Positions 11,138-22,900 of a stretch of DNA of 31,059 bases are shown here, one piece after another (the first letter of the stretch is position 1; the number at the start of each line of letters is the position of its first letter). The position numbers were made by a program, and so were the translations under genes. Under the pieces are notes generated by a model that was not told the DNA's origin, ran no database searches, and saw nothing but the letters and a program-made list of their open reading frames with translations. The DNA comes from Collybiopsis luxurians FD-317 M1 (Eukaryota > Basidiomycota > Agaricomycetes > Agaricales > Omphalotaceae): the NCBI GenBank assembly GCA_000827265.1, contig KN834895.1, positions 35,937-66,995 on the forward strand. The letters run 5' to 3'.

Positions 11138-13147
11138 TGGAAGAAGTGAGCGGCGCGAATTACCGCTTTCACCACAATCCTTACAAAGAGGCAGTTATCT
11201 CAGCAAGAATGCTATCTTGGGCATAAAGCCTTTCAGACCTCTTGTATGGATGTTTTCTTATATTTTCCGTATTTTTTCTCAGGTTGTTTCTAGGTTGGAT
11301 CAGAGTCGACTGATTGTTCACCATTCTCGTCACGATGTCAACCGCAATGCCTGACCTCTCATAATAATTTAGAGACTCCTGGCTATTGTTAAGCCTTATC
11401 TCTTCTCGGCCTCTATCCAACTCATTGGCTATTATTGTTTTCTGCCTGAGAAAATAGATACATATAAAGTTCATTTAAGTCCGCCTGTCTGTGCAAAGAC
11501 GACTATCTCGGTCTTTTGAGTAAAAAATACACCACCATATCTTGGTCGGAATGTCCTCATTTTCTCCTTCTATGAGGTGTGATACAATACAATGCATTCC
11601 TGCTTCTCGGTGGCTTTGGTTGACTTAACCTTTCTGGAAAATTCTGAATCTAGGTTAGACTTTGACTTCCCCGTTATCGCCAAGACCGAGAACATCATCT
11701 AGATAGCTCACGGCTCTGCATCATGGGTGAGAGAAGGTTCTCTCACTTCGGTCAGCTCAAATCCTGCGGTCATATGCCTATGTGCGAGAGTCACTGGGCC
11801 CAGGGAGGCTGAGACATTTTCTGGAAGGCGAGTTCAGGTAGCGAAAAGTGCTGTGGACGAGCTTCGGGATTCAAGTAATTTGGCTGTGATTGGTGAATGT
11901 CTCACGAAAGATGTCCCAGTGCCAAGCGTTAAATAGTAAATGAATTATAGAGAAAAAGACGGATGTCCGGTGGGAAGTCTTCATTGTCTCGCAATGATCA
12001 AGACGTCTAAGTCGGAGTAGCCATCGCGGTGAGGGGGTAGATTCAAAATAAGTTTAAAGAGGATTACCGTGGACTTTTTCTTAAACTGGAATGGAGACAA
12101 CGGAACTGCGCATAATGTACATGTACAGAATGAGAGGCAAACTTCTACCTTGATTGTTGGAGGTAAATGAACTGCTCGCGATGGAGGAGCATTCGGCATT
12201 GAGATGGCAGAGCTCGGCATTGCCGTAATCTCGAGTTTCCCATCACAAGTACTATAAGTACTGTCGTGCCCAGCAAGCAGATATTTGTGATCCCTACACA
12301 ATGTAACACAGCTTCATTCCAGTGTCTGGTGTCTTGCTCATTGGGCTAGCCTAGGCCACATCCGGCTTCTTTGAGCCGTCTGAGTATCCAATTTCCAATC
12401 ACTTTGACCTCTGAGATCCGCTTGCTTAGTGTAAGTATATCTTATACATAGAATGTGCATGCACCCATGCAATTTTAGTGCATTCTCCTTTTGGCTTTGC
12501 TGGATGGATGATCTCGCTCGATATCAAATCTATGGTGAACTGGCAATCTGGTGTTGAAAAGAATGAGATAGAGATGCCACGGTGCAGCCCCTCTCAGTCT
12601 CAATCCGGTTTCGTGCGGCTTCTGAACTTAGAGGATCTCGCAAAGGCGCATGACTGCAAACTCAACTCAACATCATTATGAGATCGCATCCACGCAGACG
12701 AGAACTGGCCATGAAAGTTTTAGGCTCAACACACAATTAGAGGCAAACTGGCCAATTGCGAATCTGGATCAGCGAGAAACCAACGAACTGCGCAGCAAGG
12801 TACGAAGCCTCCTGTCACCATTGTAAGATTTCCCACCCACCAGAGAAACGTTCAGTCTCTTTTGGAATATCTACCGCTGGCGATCGACTATTTCTGATTG
12901 CTAAGGGCACAGTGTTGGCTCTTGTCCTGATCTATTCTTCTCAGACCGAGGATCCTCCCCGGCGGAGCAATTTTTCCTCTTCAATGGTGATTGCTGCTTC
13001 GATCGTCTCCATGGATTACACAGTTAGGAGTCAAAACTACAGTTTTCACGTGCGCTACTTTGCATTTCAACTAGGACAGACTAGCTGAACAAGAACGCGG
13101 TAAAAGAAGCATTTCGTCGAGGTCAAGATGCTTCGAGTCGGAGCTAA
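11138..13147. other. No confident gene; scattered open frames on both strands
   Basis: On the minus strand several short frames read like protein: DHKYLLAGHDSTYSTCDGKL near 12,300, PEARPQHFSLPELAFQKMSQ near 11,850, and an ending SYLDDVLGLGDNGEVKV before TAA at 11657-11655. I could not join them with a consistent splice chain. On the plus strand, 12,478-12,681 and about 12,648-12,900 are also open. This may be a real but unresolved gene, or degenerate sequence. Confidence 0.3.
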
Positions 13148-13565
13148 GCTTAAGCTTTAGCAGTGTAGGCAATGATGAAAGGGATGAATTCGGAGATACT
13201 CTATCGCACCACATCTGCGTACATAAGCGTTATCTGGGTGCGACTATGATCCTATATTATTCCGCAGTCCGAGAGAAGATAACTCGAAGTAACTCAACAT
13301 AACCCTCGATATGTCAGACGTTCTTTCATGCTTCTATTCGGTAGAGAAATACATGTGGTGTCATCGTTGAGCTGGTCCCTGGCTTCGAATTTTATATACC
13401 ATGTGAATTCGAACAGGTCTCGAGGTGTATAGGCATCAAAAGGCCAAATAAAGTAGCAATACCTCGGACCTTCGAAGTCACCTCATCCATGCGCTTCAAC
13501 TCAACAAGACGAGGTCACAGCACAACATGTGGACATATTACCTCGTTTCTGACATGAGAGCCCGT
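13148..13565 (+). repeat. Dispersed repeat, right copy (about 418 bp)
   Basis: Direct copy of 2457-2870, with scattered substitutions (mostly transitions by eye) and small indels, for example CGCACCAC against CCAC after CTCTAT. Both ends match the left copy's ends. It lies just beyond the 3' end of DML1. With the left copy it brackets the NLR gene and the 10.0-11.1 kb locus. Confidence 0.85.
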
Positions 13566-13703
13566 TTTCCATGAAAAGCAAGGCACTAGATAATTTAGCC
13601 CAAAGAAATTAGTGTCGTCTCAATAGATTTCCTGAAGCTGAGGTATAGGGTCCTAAGTAGTTCGATCCACGACCGACAAAGCAGAATGACCTTTTGCTCT
13701 ACA

Positions 13704-15826
13704 TCAAACACCATCTGAGTCCGGACTATCATTGATATACTCTGAGTAGCCGTCGTGTATAGTCCAAAGATCATTCACGAGCTCCTTCATATCATCTAAA
13801 GTCTCGATTTTTCCGGTCAGAATTCCTGTCCTACGTCGGTCGATGCAGATCTGAATGAATCTGGCGTAATCAGCAAATGCCTCCGCAGTACTTGTATCTG
13901 TGGAAAGCATAGAAAACGAGGCTATTGAAGGGAGCTGGAAACTTGGTCCTGTAGGCGTGTTCTTACGGGAGTCATATAGCATTGTTTCATCTCGGAAGAT
14001 GTCGGGAAAGGAAGATGGCAAAGGGTAAGCCACTGAATGTGTGCTACAGAAGTAGTCAAGCCCGAAGAGACCGACAAAACATTCAGGATGTCAGCGAGCG
14101 GCGTTTGAATCAAGTGAAGGCTTGAATTTAAAGCTGACCTCATGGCATATGGTTCCTTAATCGATGTCCGAGAGCACCACGATTCGTAGGCGTGGAGCGC
14201 ATTGGGCGAAAATCCTCGGGTGACGTCTCTTCGAGCGTAACAGGTCACTTTCTGCAGATATAGGATGTTGAGTCAAAAAGGAAAAATAAATTAAAGCTGT
14301 TTCTTGCCGTCGATGATGGCTGAGAACTTGAAAAGTTGTAGAGCTGATTCCGGAAGGTTTCAGGCGTGACAGCTGCAGCCACTGGGAAGAGACCACTGAG
14401 CTGGCCAAAATAATGGGACCCGTGAATATTGAGATGTGTGGCGAAATTTGAAAGGTGTTCCGTCTTTCCTTTCAGACTAAATAACTTATTAGTTTTCCGG
14501 CAGCTCTTGATGATATCGATGGAGTCAATACCGCAGCGGAGCAGTGGAACTCTCGATATGGGCAGATAATATAGACGAGTTTTGGTAGATGGAACCCTGA
14601 AATATGGCGCGATCAGTTGCAGGTAGAGCGGATAAGTGTGAGCAGCTATTTGAACTAACGTCAAGTTTTAGGTTCATTTTCCAGTCACCGTTAGACCACG
14701 TTGTCGGATTTTGTAAGGGAACGGTCAAAAGAGACAAATTGCCTAGTTCTCGAAGATAGACAGCGTCATTGAAAACTTTCCTTACGTGTAGTTTCTAAGC
14801 ATAACGTATGAACGTCAGGTGCAAATGTGAGGATGAGAAGTGATCAACATTTTCGAGGTTAATGTTCCGTGGTACGGCATCCGTCATCAAAGGAAACGAC
14901 AGACAAGGAGCTCTGGACAGTTCATCATGAAAGGCCATGAGAAATGAGTACGAAAACGACCCAAAAGTGGACGTGTCAGTAGTCAGTTGTAAGCCCTTTG
15001 CATGGTGGGTTCAATTTTCATGTACCTGATATGTAGACATAACGGACGAACCTGGAACGAATTACACTCCTCCAAGAATAAGCGAACAGAACCTTCCATC
15101 AACTCCGTCTCCTGTAATGCCAATGCATTGAAATTTGAATGTTAGAAAGATACTGTTTTTGACATACGTCGTCGAGTCGCTCGAATATTTCTTGACCAAG
15201 GGACCAGTCTCCTTCGCTGTTCCGCCAATCTGGGACATCAGGCACCATTTGGATTGTCCGCGGCGTGTAAAATACTCGATTGAAATCAGACCAGTACCGA
15301 ATAGCACTCGCGTCTGCTGAAAAGGTACTGTCTTCAGCTTCGAGATGAGTTTGATAGACATGCGGCTCTATTGGCTCCTGCTCGTACTCCGTAATTGAAC
15401 CATTCCTGTGGAATATGATTGATGGAAGCCCGAGATACGTGGACTAAAACTCATCACCATAGAGGCTTACTAGCAAGTTGTTCATTACCAGCAAGATTAT
15501 TCGTTTTAGCGAGAGCGCCGAAGTTTCCTGTTTTACTTCTTATTCTTGGGAAGCGATGATGCTTTAGCATTGACATACCTTTATGGTCGAAAGCAATTAA
15601 TCTCGGATTGTATGTGGGATCACCCTGTGAAACTGTTTAACTATGCTTGGGATTTAGGCGCGATTAAGAAAACCTTGAACGATGGGCCCTCTCTGAAAGA
15701 AATATCGTGATTTACGAGAGAATCTTCTTCATCGGCGTACGTGAAATAGCTTTCTTGGGTATTCCAAAAGTGGGTGCCAATGTAATTTGAAACATTTCCC
15801 GCTTGGATATAGAGAATTTCGCGCAT
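13704..15826 (-). CDS. DML1: DML1 / misato homologue (tubulin-like mitochondrial inheritance protein)
   Basis: Member of the misato/DML1 family, which has tubulin/FtsZ-like segments and is needed for mitochondrial and genome partitioning. Eleven exons join in phase to 511 aa, the normal family length: 15826-15674, 15624-15579, 15527-15458, 15405-15168, 15111-15052, 14995-14849, 14794-14660, 14596-14532, 14476-14308, 14251-14139, 14043-13704. Family landmarks: N-terminal MREILYIQAGNVSNYIGTHF with HFWNTQESYF; LWNGSITEYEQEPIEPHVYQ; a segment reading RLFLEECNSFQGLQL; the conserved LLTVPLQNPTTW; FGQLSGLFP; and near the C-terminus VTRGFSP and YPLPSSFPDIF. The start is the family's usual M-R-E-I; an in-frame ATG upstream is ignored. 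Two junctions are unusual: a GC..AG intron (14307-14252), fixed by reading phase, and an AAG acceptor at 14996. It looks intact, and its 5' end is 285 bp from the WOPR gene's stop. Confidence 0.9.
14252..14307 (-). other. GC-AG intron in DML1
   Basis: Between the segment reading NFSSSQPSST and KVTCYARRDVTRG the only donor that keeps the family-consistent frame is GCAAGA, with a strong CTGCAG acceptor 56 nt away. A GT donor 20 bases upstream (GTTCTC) gives the wrong phase. GC-AG introns are a known minority class. Confidence 0.65.
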
Positions 15827-16111
15827 GGTCGATTGTACGAGATTGGTCTGAAGCCGGCTGAGCCTGTTCAAATCAAAAAAAATTGCAGTGATCGTGGTCG
15901 TCGATAATCAAAGATATTGAAAATCCCACGGTAGCGATATTGATAATTTTACGATGAGCACGGTACCCTATCGGTACCATGCATACTGTACAGCGTACGA
16001 AGTCCATTCCCTTGCATTATACTTAGCTCGGGAGGTGCATTTACGAGATACTATCAACGAAAATAATTCGTGATTCAAGGTGAGCCACGGATAACATATA
16101 AAGGACAAGTG

Positions 16112-17259
16112 TTACAAATTGATGCGTAGACGTCCTAGTGCGCGTCGGTCTTCATTAGAGAGGGGGGCATAAATCTCGTTAGTGGAGTTTCCACTGTTCT
16201 GCCGTCCAAAAGAAGGTCGTTGAGGGTAATCAAGGGCAGAAAGGGGGGGTAGCGAAACTCTCTGACGACGATCGCTAAAGAGCGGGGGAGAAAGCGAGGG
16301 AGAAAGCGGAGGAGGAAAGGATGATAGTGGATACATAGATCCCGCTGGGGACACAGGTCGCAATGGATATCCTTCAACGAACCGTCTTTCAATCCTGGGG
16401 CTGGGGATACGAGGGTCCGGCTCTTCCAGGGGAGAATCCGGAGGTTCCAGCCTAGATGCCACAGATTTACTGTTCACAAAGACACCTTCAGGAACTCGTA
16501 TTCTCCGGAGGTAGTCGTAGCTTTCGATTACCGGTAGTCGCGTATAATCATTTCCCTAGGGCCCCGTCGGTCAGTACAATCTTTGTAAATAGCATAGTAA
16601 GCGATACGAACAGAGAAGTATGCTACAACGTGCCACTTCTTAGTTTCATGCGTTCCAGGAAGATGAACCAGTGCTGAGTACGTTTGTTTCGTCAAGCCAT
16701 CTGGTTTGGAAGGACGATCTTTCCGTCGTATAGGAGGAGGGATTAAAGCTGAAGGATCTGATGCCCGACGAGCACTGGAACGGGTTTACAAAATATGAAT
16801 AGGGGAGGCAAACATATTGACCCACCGTCTGGCAGCCTTGGCTTCCTTTTCCTCTGGCGTCGTTTCAACCTTTTCCTCATAGAACAAATAATCGCCACGC
16901 ATTCGGCTTTGAGACCTAAAAAGAACACTGGGTTTGAGTCTCAACGATGTGATGAAATCCGAATCAACTACCATCGACGGCCATCAGTCCACCGCAAAAG
17001 CCCACCCTCATCCTCGCCCTCTTCCCAAACGAAGACATTTCCGGATGTTAGACTTTCTCGTTCGCTGGCAACTAATCTTCTCTTAATGAGGGGCAATATT
17101 CGAAGTCGGACAGCTTCAAGTACAACGTGGGCATCTTGGGCGTCACGGATATCTGCAGACTTCTTTAGCACAAGACTCTTTTCAGAATTATCAAACAATT
17201 CATTTACGAAGCGAAGGATGTGTGACGAAAGCTTCAGAGTCGCCAAGATTGCGATACAT
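16112..17259 (-). CDS. WOPR-domain transcription regulator (Gti1/Pac2 family)
   Basis: Fungal DNA-binding regulator of the WOPR family (Wor1, Gti1, Pac2, Ryp1), nuclear, controlling developmental or nutrient switches. Five exons in phase, 309 aa: 17259-17208, 17152-16972, 16915-16826, 16774-16612, 16555-16112. Landmarks: THPSLHIRDAQDAHVVLEAV, then LRILPLIKRRL; the first WOPR half ending GGLLRWTDGRRWSQSRMRGD with YLFYEEK; the second half KQTYSALVHLPGTHETKKWH followed by VVAYFSGNDY. The C-terminal 120 residues are Pro/Ser/Arg-rich and probably disordered (YPLSSFPPPLSPSLSPPLFS). The two half-domains are joined by a short basic linker. The start was chosen because ATG at 17259 gives a short first exon leading directly into the conserved THPSL segment. 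Which WOPR paralogue it represents cannot be told from sequence alone. It lies between DML1 and an unrecognised gene, all on one strand. Confidence 0.9.
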
Positions 17260-17584
17260 CTTTGAAAATTTGAGCAGGGGATGGACTTGAATGACGACTG
17301 GAACACCACTGATTTATAGATGAGGTGACTGGAAGTTTCGGGGAGTTTACGGACAGTTGGAGATCGAAGCAAATAGCTTGATATATCAGTATTCAGTATT
17401 CAAATGAGGGTCAATTCTTCGATGTGGTAAGGACTATTCTCACAAATGTAGAGTTTCGGCTAAAGGCAGATGGGCCCCATACGGACCGTATTTGGTGGTA
17501 CATGTTACGGTGTCAATACGCGCCTAATCCACGGTTCCTCCCGTTTTCATCAGGCTAAGCACGATTCCTATTGCGGCTAGATTA

Positions 17585-19362
17585 TCACAGGACGTGTTCT
17601 TCAAAGCTTGTTTTCGCAAAAGAAGCTCAGCGAAGATAGGGACTATGAGTTTCTCACCGCCAATCATGATATCTTTTATCGCTTTCCGAAAATACTGCAT
17701 CGGCGCGGTCCAGATGTAAAAGTAGACGACGGACTTCCCTGGCGAATATTCGGATGGCCGAGATTTCCCCTGGTCGAAATCTGTTGGCGAAAGATCTCTT
17801 ACGTGAACACTCTAAATTGCTCAAGTGGCGGATAATTCAAAACTGACCTATGTGTTATCACGAAGGCAGAAACACCGATCAAGGGGCTAAGTATATCGCG
17901 ATGCCGCTTTGAATACTTCGAAACCTTAAACTTGCTAGTGCCAGCTTGTTTCTGAGGACGCAGGCAATTGCGAGGTAGTCAGGGTTAAATTTGCACAAGT
18001 ACGCACAAATACCCCATATACATTCATCCCAAACATGACCGTATGCATTCATTGAACTCTGTAGGTTGGCTTGTCAATGGGTTACTTATTCCCTGCGAAA
18101 AAAGGTGTCAAGCAAGTTCACTAAGTATTTCAACTGTCAATTGTACTTTTCACTTCGCGGAACGTTGAATATCTTGCAACTTGGGCCCGAGAAATGTGGG
18201 CTATTAGGCAAGCCAATCCAGGAACGCCAGCAATCTGTCTATCATCAAACGGTTAGAATTAAAAAATTACTATACTCATATAGGACTTGCCGATGATATA
18301 TAGCTCAGCCCCCTTCATTGCATGCATGTCTTTCAAGAAATAAAATACCCAGGCGCGCCCTCGTGCCTGGATCGAAGCAACGGTGGTGTTTGAACATATA
18401 GTCTAGTTTCTTCGACAGTCATATGATAACTATTCTTTCGGACGTATCGCCCGAATTCACTTCTGGTGCGCGTGTGCTCGAATTGCTCAGTGAGATGGAC
18501 TTGAAGGCCTTGTGCTCAGATTGAGCCAAAGTTCACCGTTAGCGCAAGATAACCTGTATACATAGGTCCCAACTCCTCGGAAAATGACCGTATCTGGGGA
18601 AATGTTAGGGTCTCTTTATCGCGGCAAGACGAGTCAAAAACCTTACACGTATCTATGTCCCGGATACTCTTTTTCCTAGACGCAAACGAGATCCAGAATG
18701 AATAAGAAGCATATAAAACTCTCAAAAATATTTTGACTCGAGGAACAGCAAATTCCGGTGCCATCTGCCAATACGGATATCTAAGGGTAATCCAGCTTGA
18801 TCCCTGGGACCCAGGTTAGCAGGGAAGTTCCGGACGTACCAAACAAATAACGACGTTCAGGCCACACGTCCGTGCAAGGCATTTAGAATGTATACGATGG
18901 AAAGATACCAGGAATGCCGTATATCTGGTCATTTACGCCATGATTGGGGCGAGAAGCATGGTATTCAGCGCGGGAAGGAGATCTGACGAAGTTAATAGGT
19001 GTGTATGACATTGAGAGAACAGCTTGAGAATTTATTCCCTTTCTCCTGGTCCTGGATAGATCCATAAATCAAGACGGCTCACCGCTTTTCGCGTTCGCTT
19101 CCGAGGAAGTAGCCGGGACTTCTACATACGTGAGCGGTACTTTTGGAATGTTGTTGATGAAATTTATGTTTATCTTACCCGATCGACATTTTAATATAGC
19201 ATGGTGAGTTAACCTGGAGTGAAAATTGGAGAACAGGCAACCAAAATCTCACCGAAAACTTTAGAAGATTAAAAACTCATCGGCGGCTGAGGGAAATTGT
19301 ATTTGCTTTGGGGGCCCAGTTAGAGACCTGTTCAACATGACCGTTGACTGGTTCATCGTCAT
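17585..19362 (-). CDS. One or two unrecognised multi-exon genes
   Basis: Upper part: eight phase-consistent exons (19362-19277, 19213-19179, 19121-19083, 19022-18909, 18780-18738, 18675-18642, 18593-18554, 18508-18333) give 188 aa, including MSYTPINFVRSPSRAEYHAS and GLQVHLTEQFEHTRTRSEFG. Lower part: exons 18238-18154, 18058-17925, 17847-17803, 17738-17658 and 17606-17585 give a helical-looking C-terminus (IAGVPGLACLIAHISRAQVA; KFNPDYLAIACVLRNKLALA; EVRRLLLHLDRADAVFSESD) ending KRYHDWRFEEHVL. The lower part has no start codon of its own, so it may be the 3' half of the same gene, joined through an alternative donor inside 18508-18333. No family is recognised and several splice signals are weak. 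Small exons (34-45 nt) are typical of this window. It lies between the kinase stop and the WOPR start. Confidence 0.4.
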
Positions 19363-19912
19363 TGAAGGCAAGTGGTAACGATCATTTTTGTACAATAAAA
19401 AAAATGGCAACACCGGTCCGACCCCACACCTCTCAACGACGGGGGGAAAGTTCGAAGAGACTAGGATGAAAAGGACGAGGCATAACATTCGCCGACGGAG
19501 ATGTACGGGAGCTGAACGCAGGCAGGCAGAAGAGAATATGGGCCAAATGGTCGGGTCTGGGAATCTTATAATGAAAGGTAAATTAATAGCGTTATTTCAG
19601 CGTTCCCAGATAATCGTTACTATACAAAATATAATGTAGTGTAGGCGGGTGGCCGCACAATGTGGTGATGAGCATAGTCCAGTAAAGCTTCACAGTAAAC
19701 GCCGTGGAGGCGAAAAGAATCGGAATCATGCTAGGATGTAGAAATATTATATCTGTATGCCTATTGGATTGCGTATCAAGAGTGTATAAAAATAGTGCTA
19801 ACATCCAAAAAAAATACAATGCGAATTCCACAAGATAAGTCCAAACTTTAGTCGTATATGTATTTTGCATTGCGTTTGAGAAATCGGCGTTCAGCCACGG
19901 TCGGAGATAAGT

Positions 19913-22900
19913 CTAGAGAGAAGTCGGTTCTAGAACATCTGGTTTGAATCGCAGACGCGCCAGTAGGACGGTGTTCCACGGGTAGCTGCCCTGTGGTGAG
20001 ACCTTGTTCGCAGAGAGGGGACTACCAGACACGGGCTCATGATACGACGGTCCGCCTAGTTCAGATGTCTCGGTGTCGGTAATAAAGGTCCCCCAAGGAT
20101 GGCGGGATTTCGAAGCGGTGAAGACGTTGAAATGTACCTGGGAAAGTGAAAGCAAAATGTCAGAGACGTTGTGCGAGGTACAAAGCTCAATTCTTACTTG
20201 GCCATCTGCATGGTTATGACTGACAAATAACGCATGCTCGGGAGTGTCGAGGGTACCGATGACTAGATGCAACGTGTCACAATGACAATCAACCAATTGA
20301 AAATTGGATTTATTCACCTAGGAACAAATCTTCTTTTTGAATGTGGTGTTGAGGTCCAAACGTCTCTAGTATAGTGTTGACGTTCGCTTTGAACCACTTT
20401 TTGGGGGCATCCAAATTTTCGACATAGCGATACATCGTGGTTTCCGTGCAAAGATGAGCTGCCTTGTGTCCGGCCCGAAGGGGGAATGAGTATCGGCGAG
20501 AGACGTTATGCCTACGTGGGTGCAAAAAGCCAGAGGAAGGTATCAGCATTACATTCAACGAAAAGGTCAGCGACGGGGATCATGAAGAAGGTAAAGAAGA
20601 TGACGACGATGATTGATGCACAGATTTGGGGTCAAGAGGAAACCCAACCTCCGAAAATTGAGAAACAAGGTTTGGACTCACGAGAGATTTGTTCCCCTAC
20701 TCTTGAACGTCAATAGTCCTGCGATAGCGTCGAGACCTCTCTGGGCCGCATTTCTCTTATCCTGCCTGTGGCTACCGGTGGACAACTTGCCATATCCATG
20801 AACAGACGGTAGACTCTTCGCAAGCTCGTGGGCAGACTTTTGAGGATGGAAAGCGTTGAAGAGGGTGACGAACTCTCCTTTGGGTTTGGAGAGATATCCT
20901 ACGGCCCCGAGGGCGACAGGAGTAGGGCTCCACAGTGGGAGGGTCACTGGATGTAGAAGAAGTTTAAGCCGCCGTCCAAAATAAACGCGAGTCAAAAACA
21001 GCACAAGATATCGCAGAGGATCAATGAAAGTTTACGGTCAAAAATAGACCCACAAATCGATGGAAAGAAAGAAGAATAAAAGTGGAAGAACGTACGTGAA
21101 GGATGAAACTCGTGAGTCAACAATAACCTATAGCGTCTCTCGTTTCTCGCTTCAGCAATGAGGTCATTTGCCGGAGGTGGTGAATCGTAACCGTCATACT
21201 CAATCGCCTTGAGCCCGGAAGCATCCCCATTTCCACTGATCCGTACATTTCCGTAGTTCTCATCCGATTGGGACTCGCTGGGCGTGGAGGTAAAGATGGA
21301 TGATGTCGGACTACTTGGGGGGCGAGAGGGGGTATAGATGATCGTTTCGGGCATTTGCGGCCGACCAGGAAGAGCAATGGCGCTGGCCAAGGATGGTGAT
21401 CCTCCTTCGATAGAACCCACCGGACGGTAATACGCTACATCCAGATGACCATATCCAACGGGGAAGGTGGAGGAACCAGAGGTAGCAAAGAAGGGCGGAG
21501 ACGTGGGCGAATAGGGTATAGATGTAGGAGAGAAGGGCAAAGCACCCGTAGGAACGAAAGCTGGACTGGATCTAGTGTAGATGGTAGAGGGGGTAGGAGT
21601 GACTGTAGAAGCGGAAAGCGAAGTTTGTAGTATGGTTTCTCGATAGCCTCCTCCGGCGGCATCAGGCGGGGAACCCGACGCTTCTCTGGCCGTGCGGAAC
21701 GAAGCGTCTTCCGAAGACGATGAGTTCGTATATGAGTTCGAGAACGACGACGACGGTGTCCCCTGTATACGATCGTGGCGTCCTGAGGCAACGATATCTC
21801 GAGGGGGTGTTCCAGGAGGTAACGGGACAGGATGCATATCTGGGCTAGGAAGCGAGGGTGGGTGATGATGTTGATACTCGTATTCTTGCCATTCAGGCAA
21901 CTGCGGCGACTGAAGTTCCACGTCGACCGAAGTGCTGTTCTCTACTCCCCTCCTCAAACCCTTCAGCTCACTCGCTATCTTTGAAAACTCGGGTCGGAAG
22001 AACGGGTTCGTTGCCCAGCAAGACTGTATGACATTGATGAGGCCGGACGTAGTGAAACACGTAGCGGGAATCATAGGACGGAGGTTGTCTGCGAAGAGAA
22101 AATTTTGAGTACAATGGACGCGATACTTGGATAGAGTGCACTAACGATTAATCTGATCTCGAACTTGATCGTCGTCATAGAAAGGCCAAGGCATACGTCC
22201 AAGCGAGAGCACTTCGATACAGCAAACTGCAAACGCATAGACATCCATCTGCACGGTAAGGCGAGTAGATCCAGCCATGAGTTCAGGCGCTTGCCAACGA
22301 AGAGTTCCGTCTGCAGTGAAATGACGAGAAAGAGTTTCAGTTTTTACAGTAAAAAGAGGGCAGAATAGAAAAACTCACGAGGGGGAGGCGTTCCACTAAT
22401 CCGATACGCCTCAGACCGCATCTCGCTCTGGCCGAAATCAGCAATGACACAGTGAATTCGGTCATCGACGAGGACATTGGCAGCCTATAGATGTTGAAAA
22501 GTCAGCGTTGAAAGGCAATAACATGAGGTAATTCACCAACAAACCTTCAAATCACCGTGTAAAACACCCTGACTATGCAAATACTCCATACCCTTAGCAA
22601 TCTCATGCATAAATTTCAACAGATCCCACTCCTTGGGTACTTCTCCCAGTCCCAACCCCACCCCCGAACCGCCAACAGTCGACGACCCACTCCCGCTGCG
22701 TCCGCGCGTGTGAGCATTCCCGGACGGATGAGCCGCACTCGCCCCAAGACCCAACCCAAAGCTCGAAGAAGGATCAGGCGAATGCGAGGCATGCGCACCG
22801 ACCAAGGTTCCCAGTCCACCTCCATTCCATCCAGGATATCCCGGCAGACTTCCCGTTCTTGGCCTTCCTGCCCCAGCAGCAACAGCAGCAGCCCCAGCCC

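Noticed and set aside
13704..14737. Possible F-box/leucine-rich protein
   Set aside because: First impression from isolated frames. Once spliced, the segments match the misato/DML1 order, including SGLFP, VTRGFSP and YPLPSSFP.
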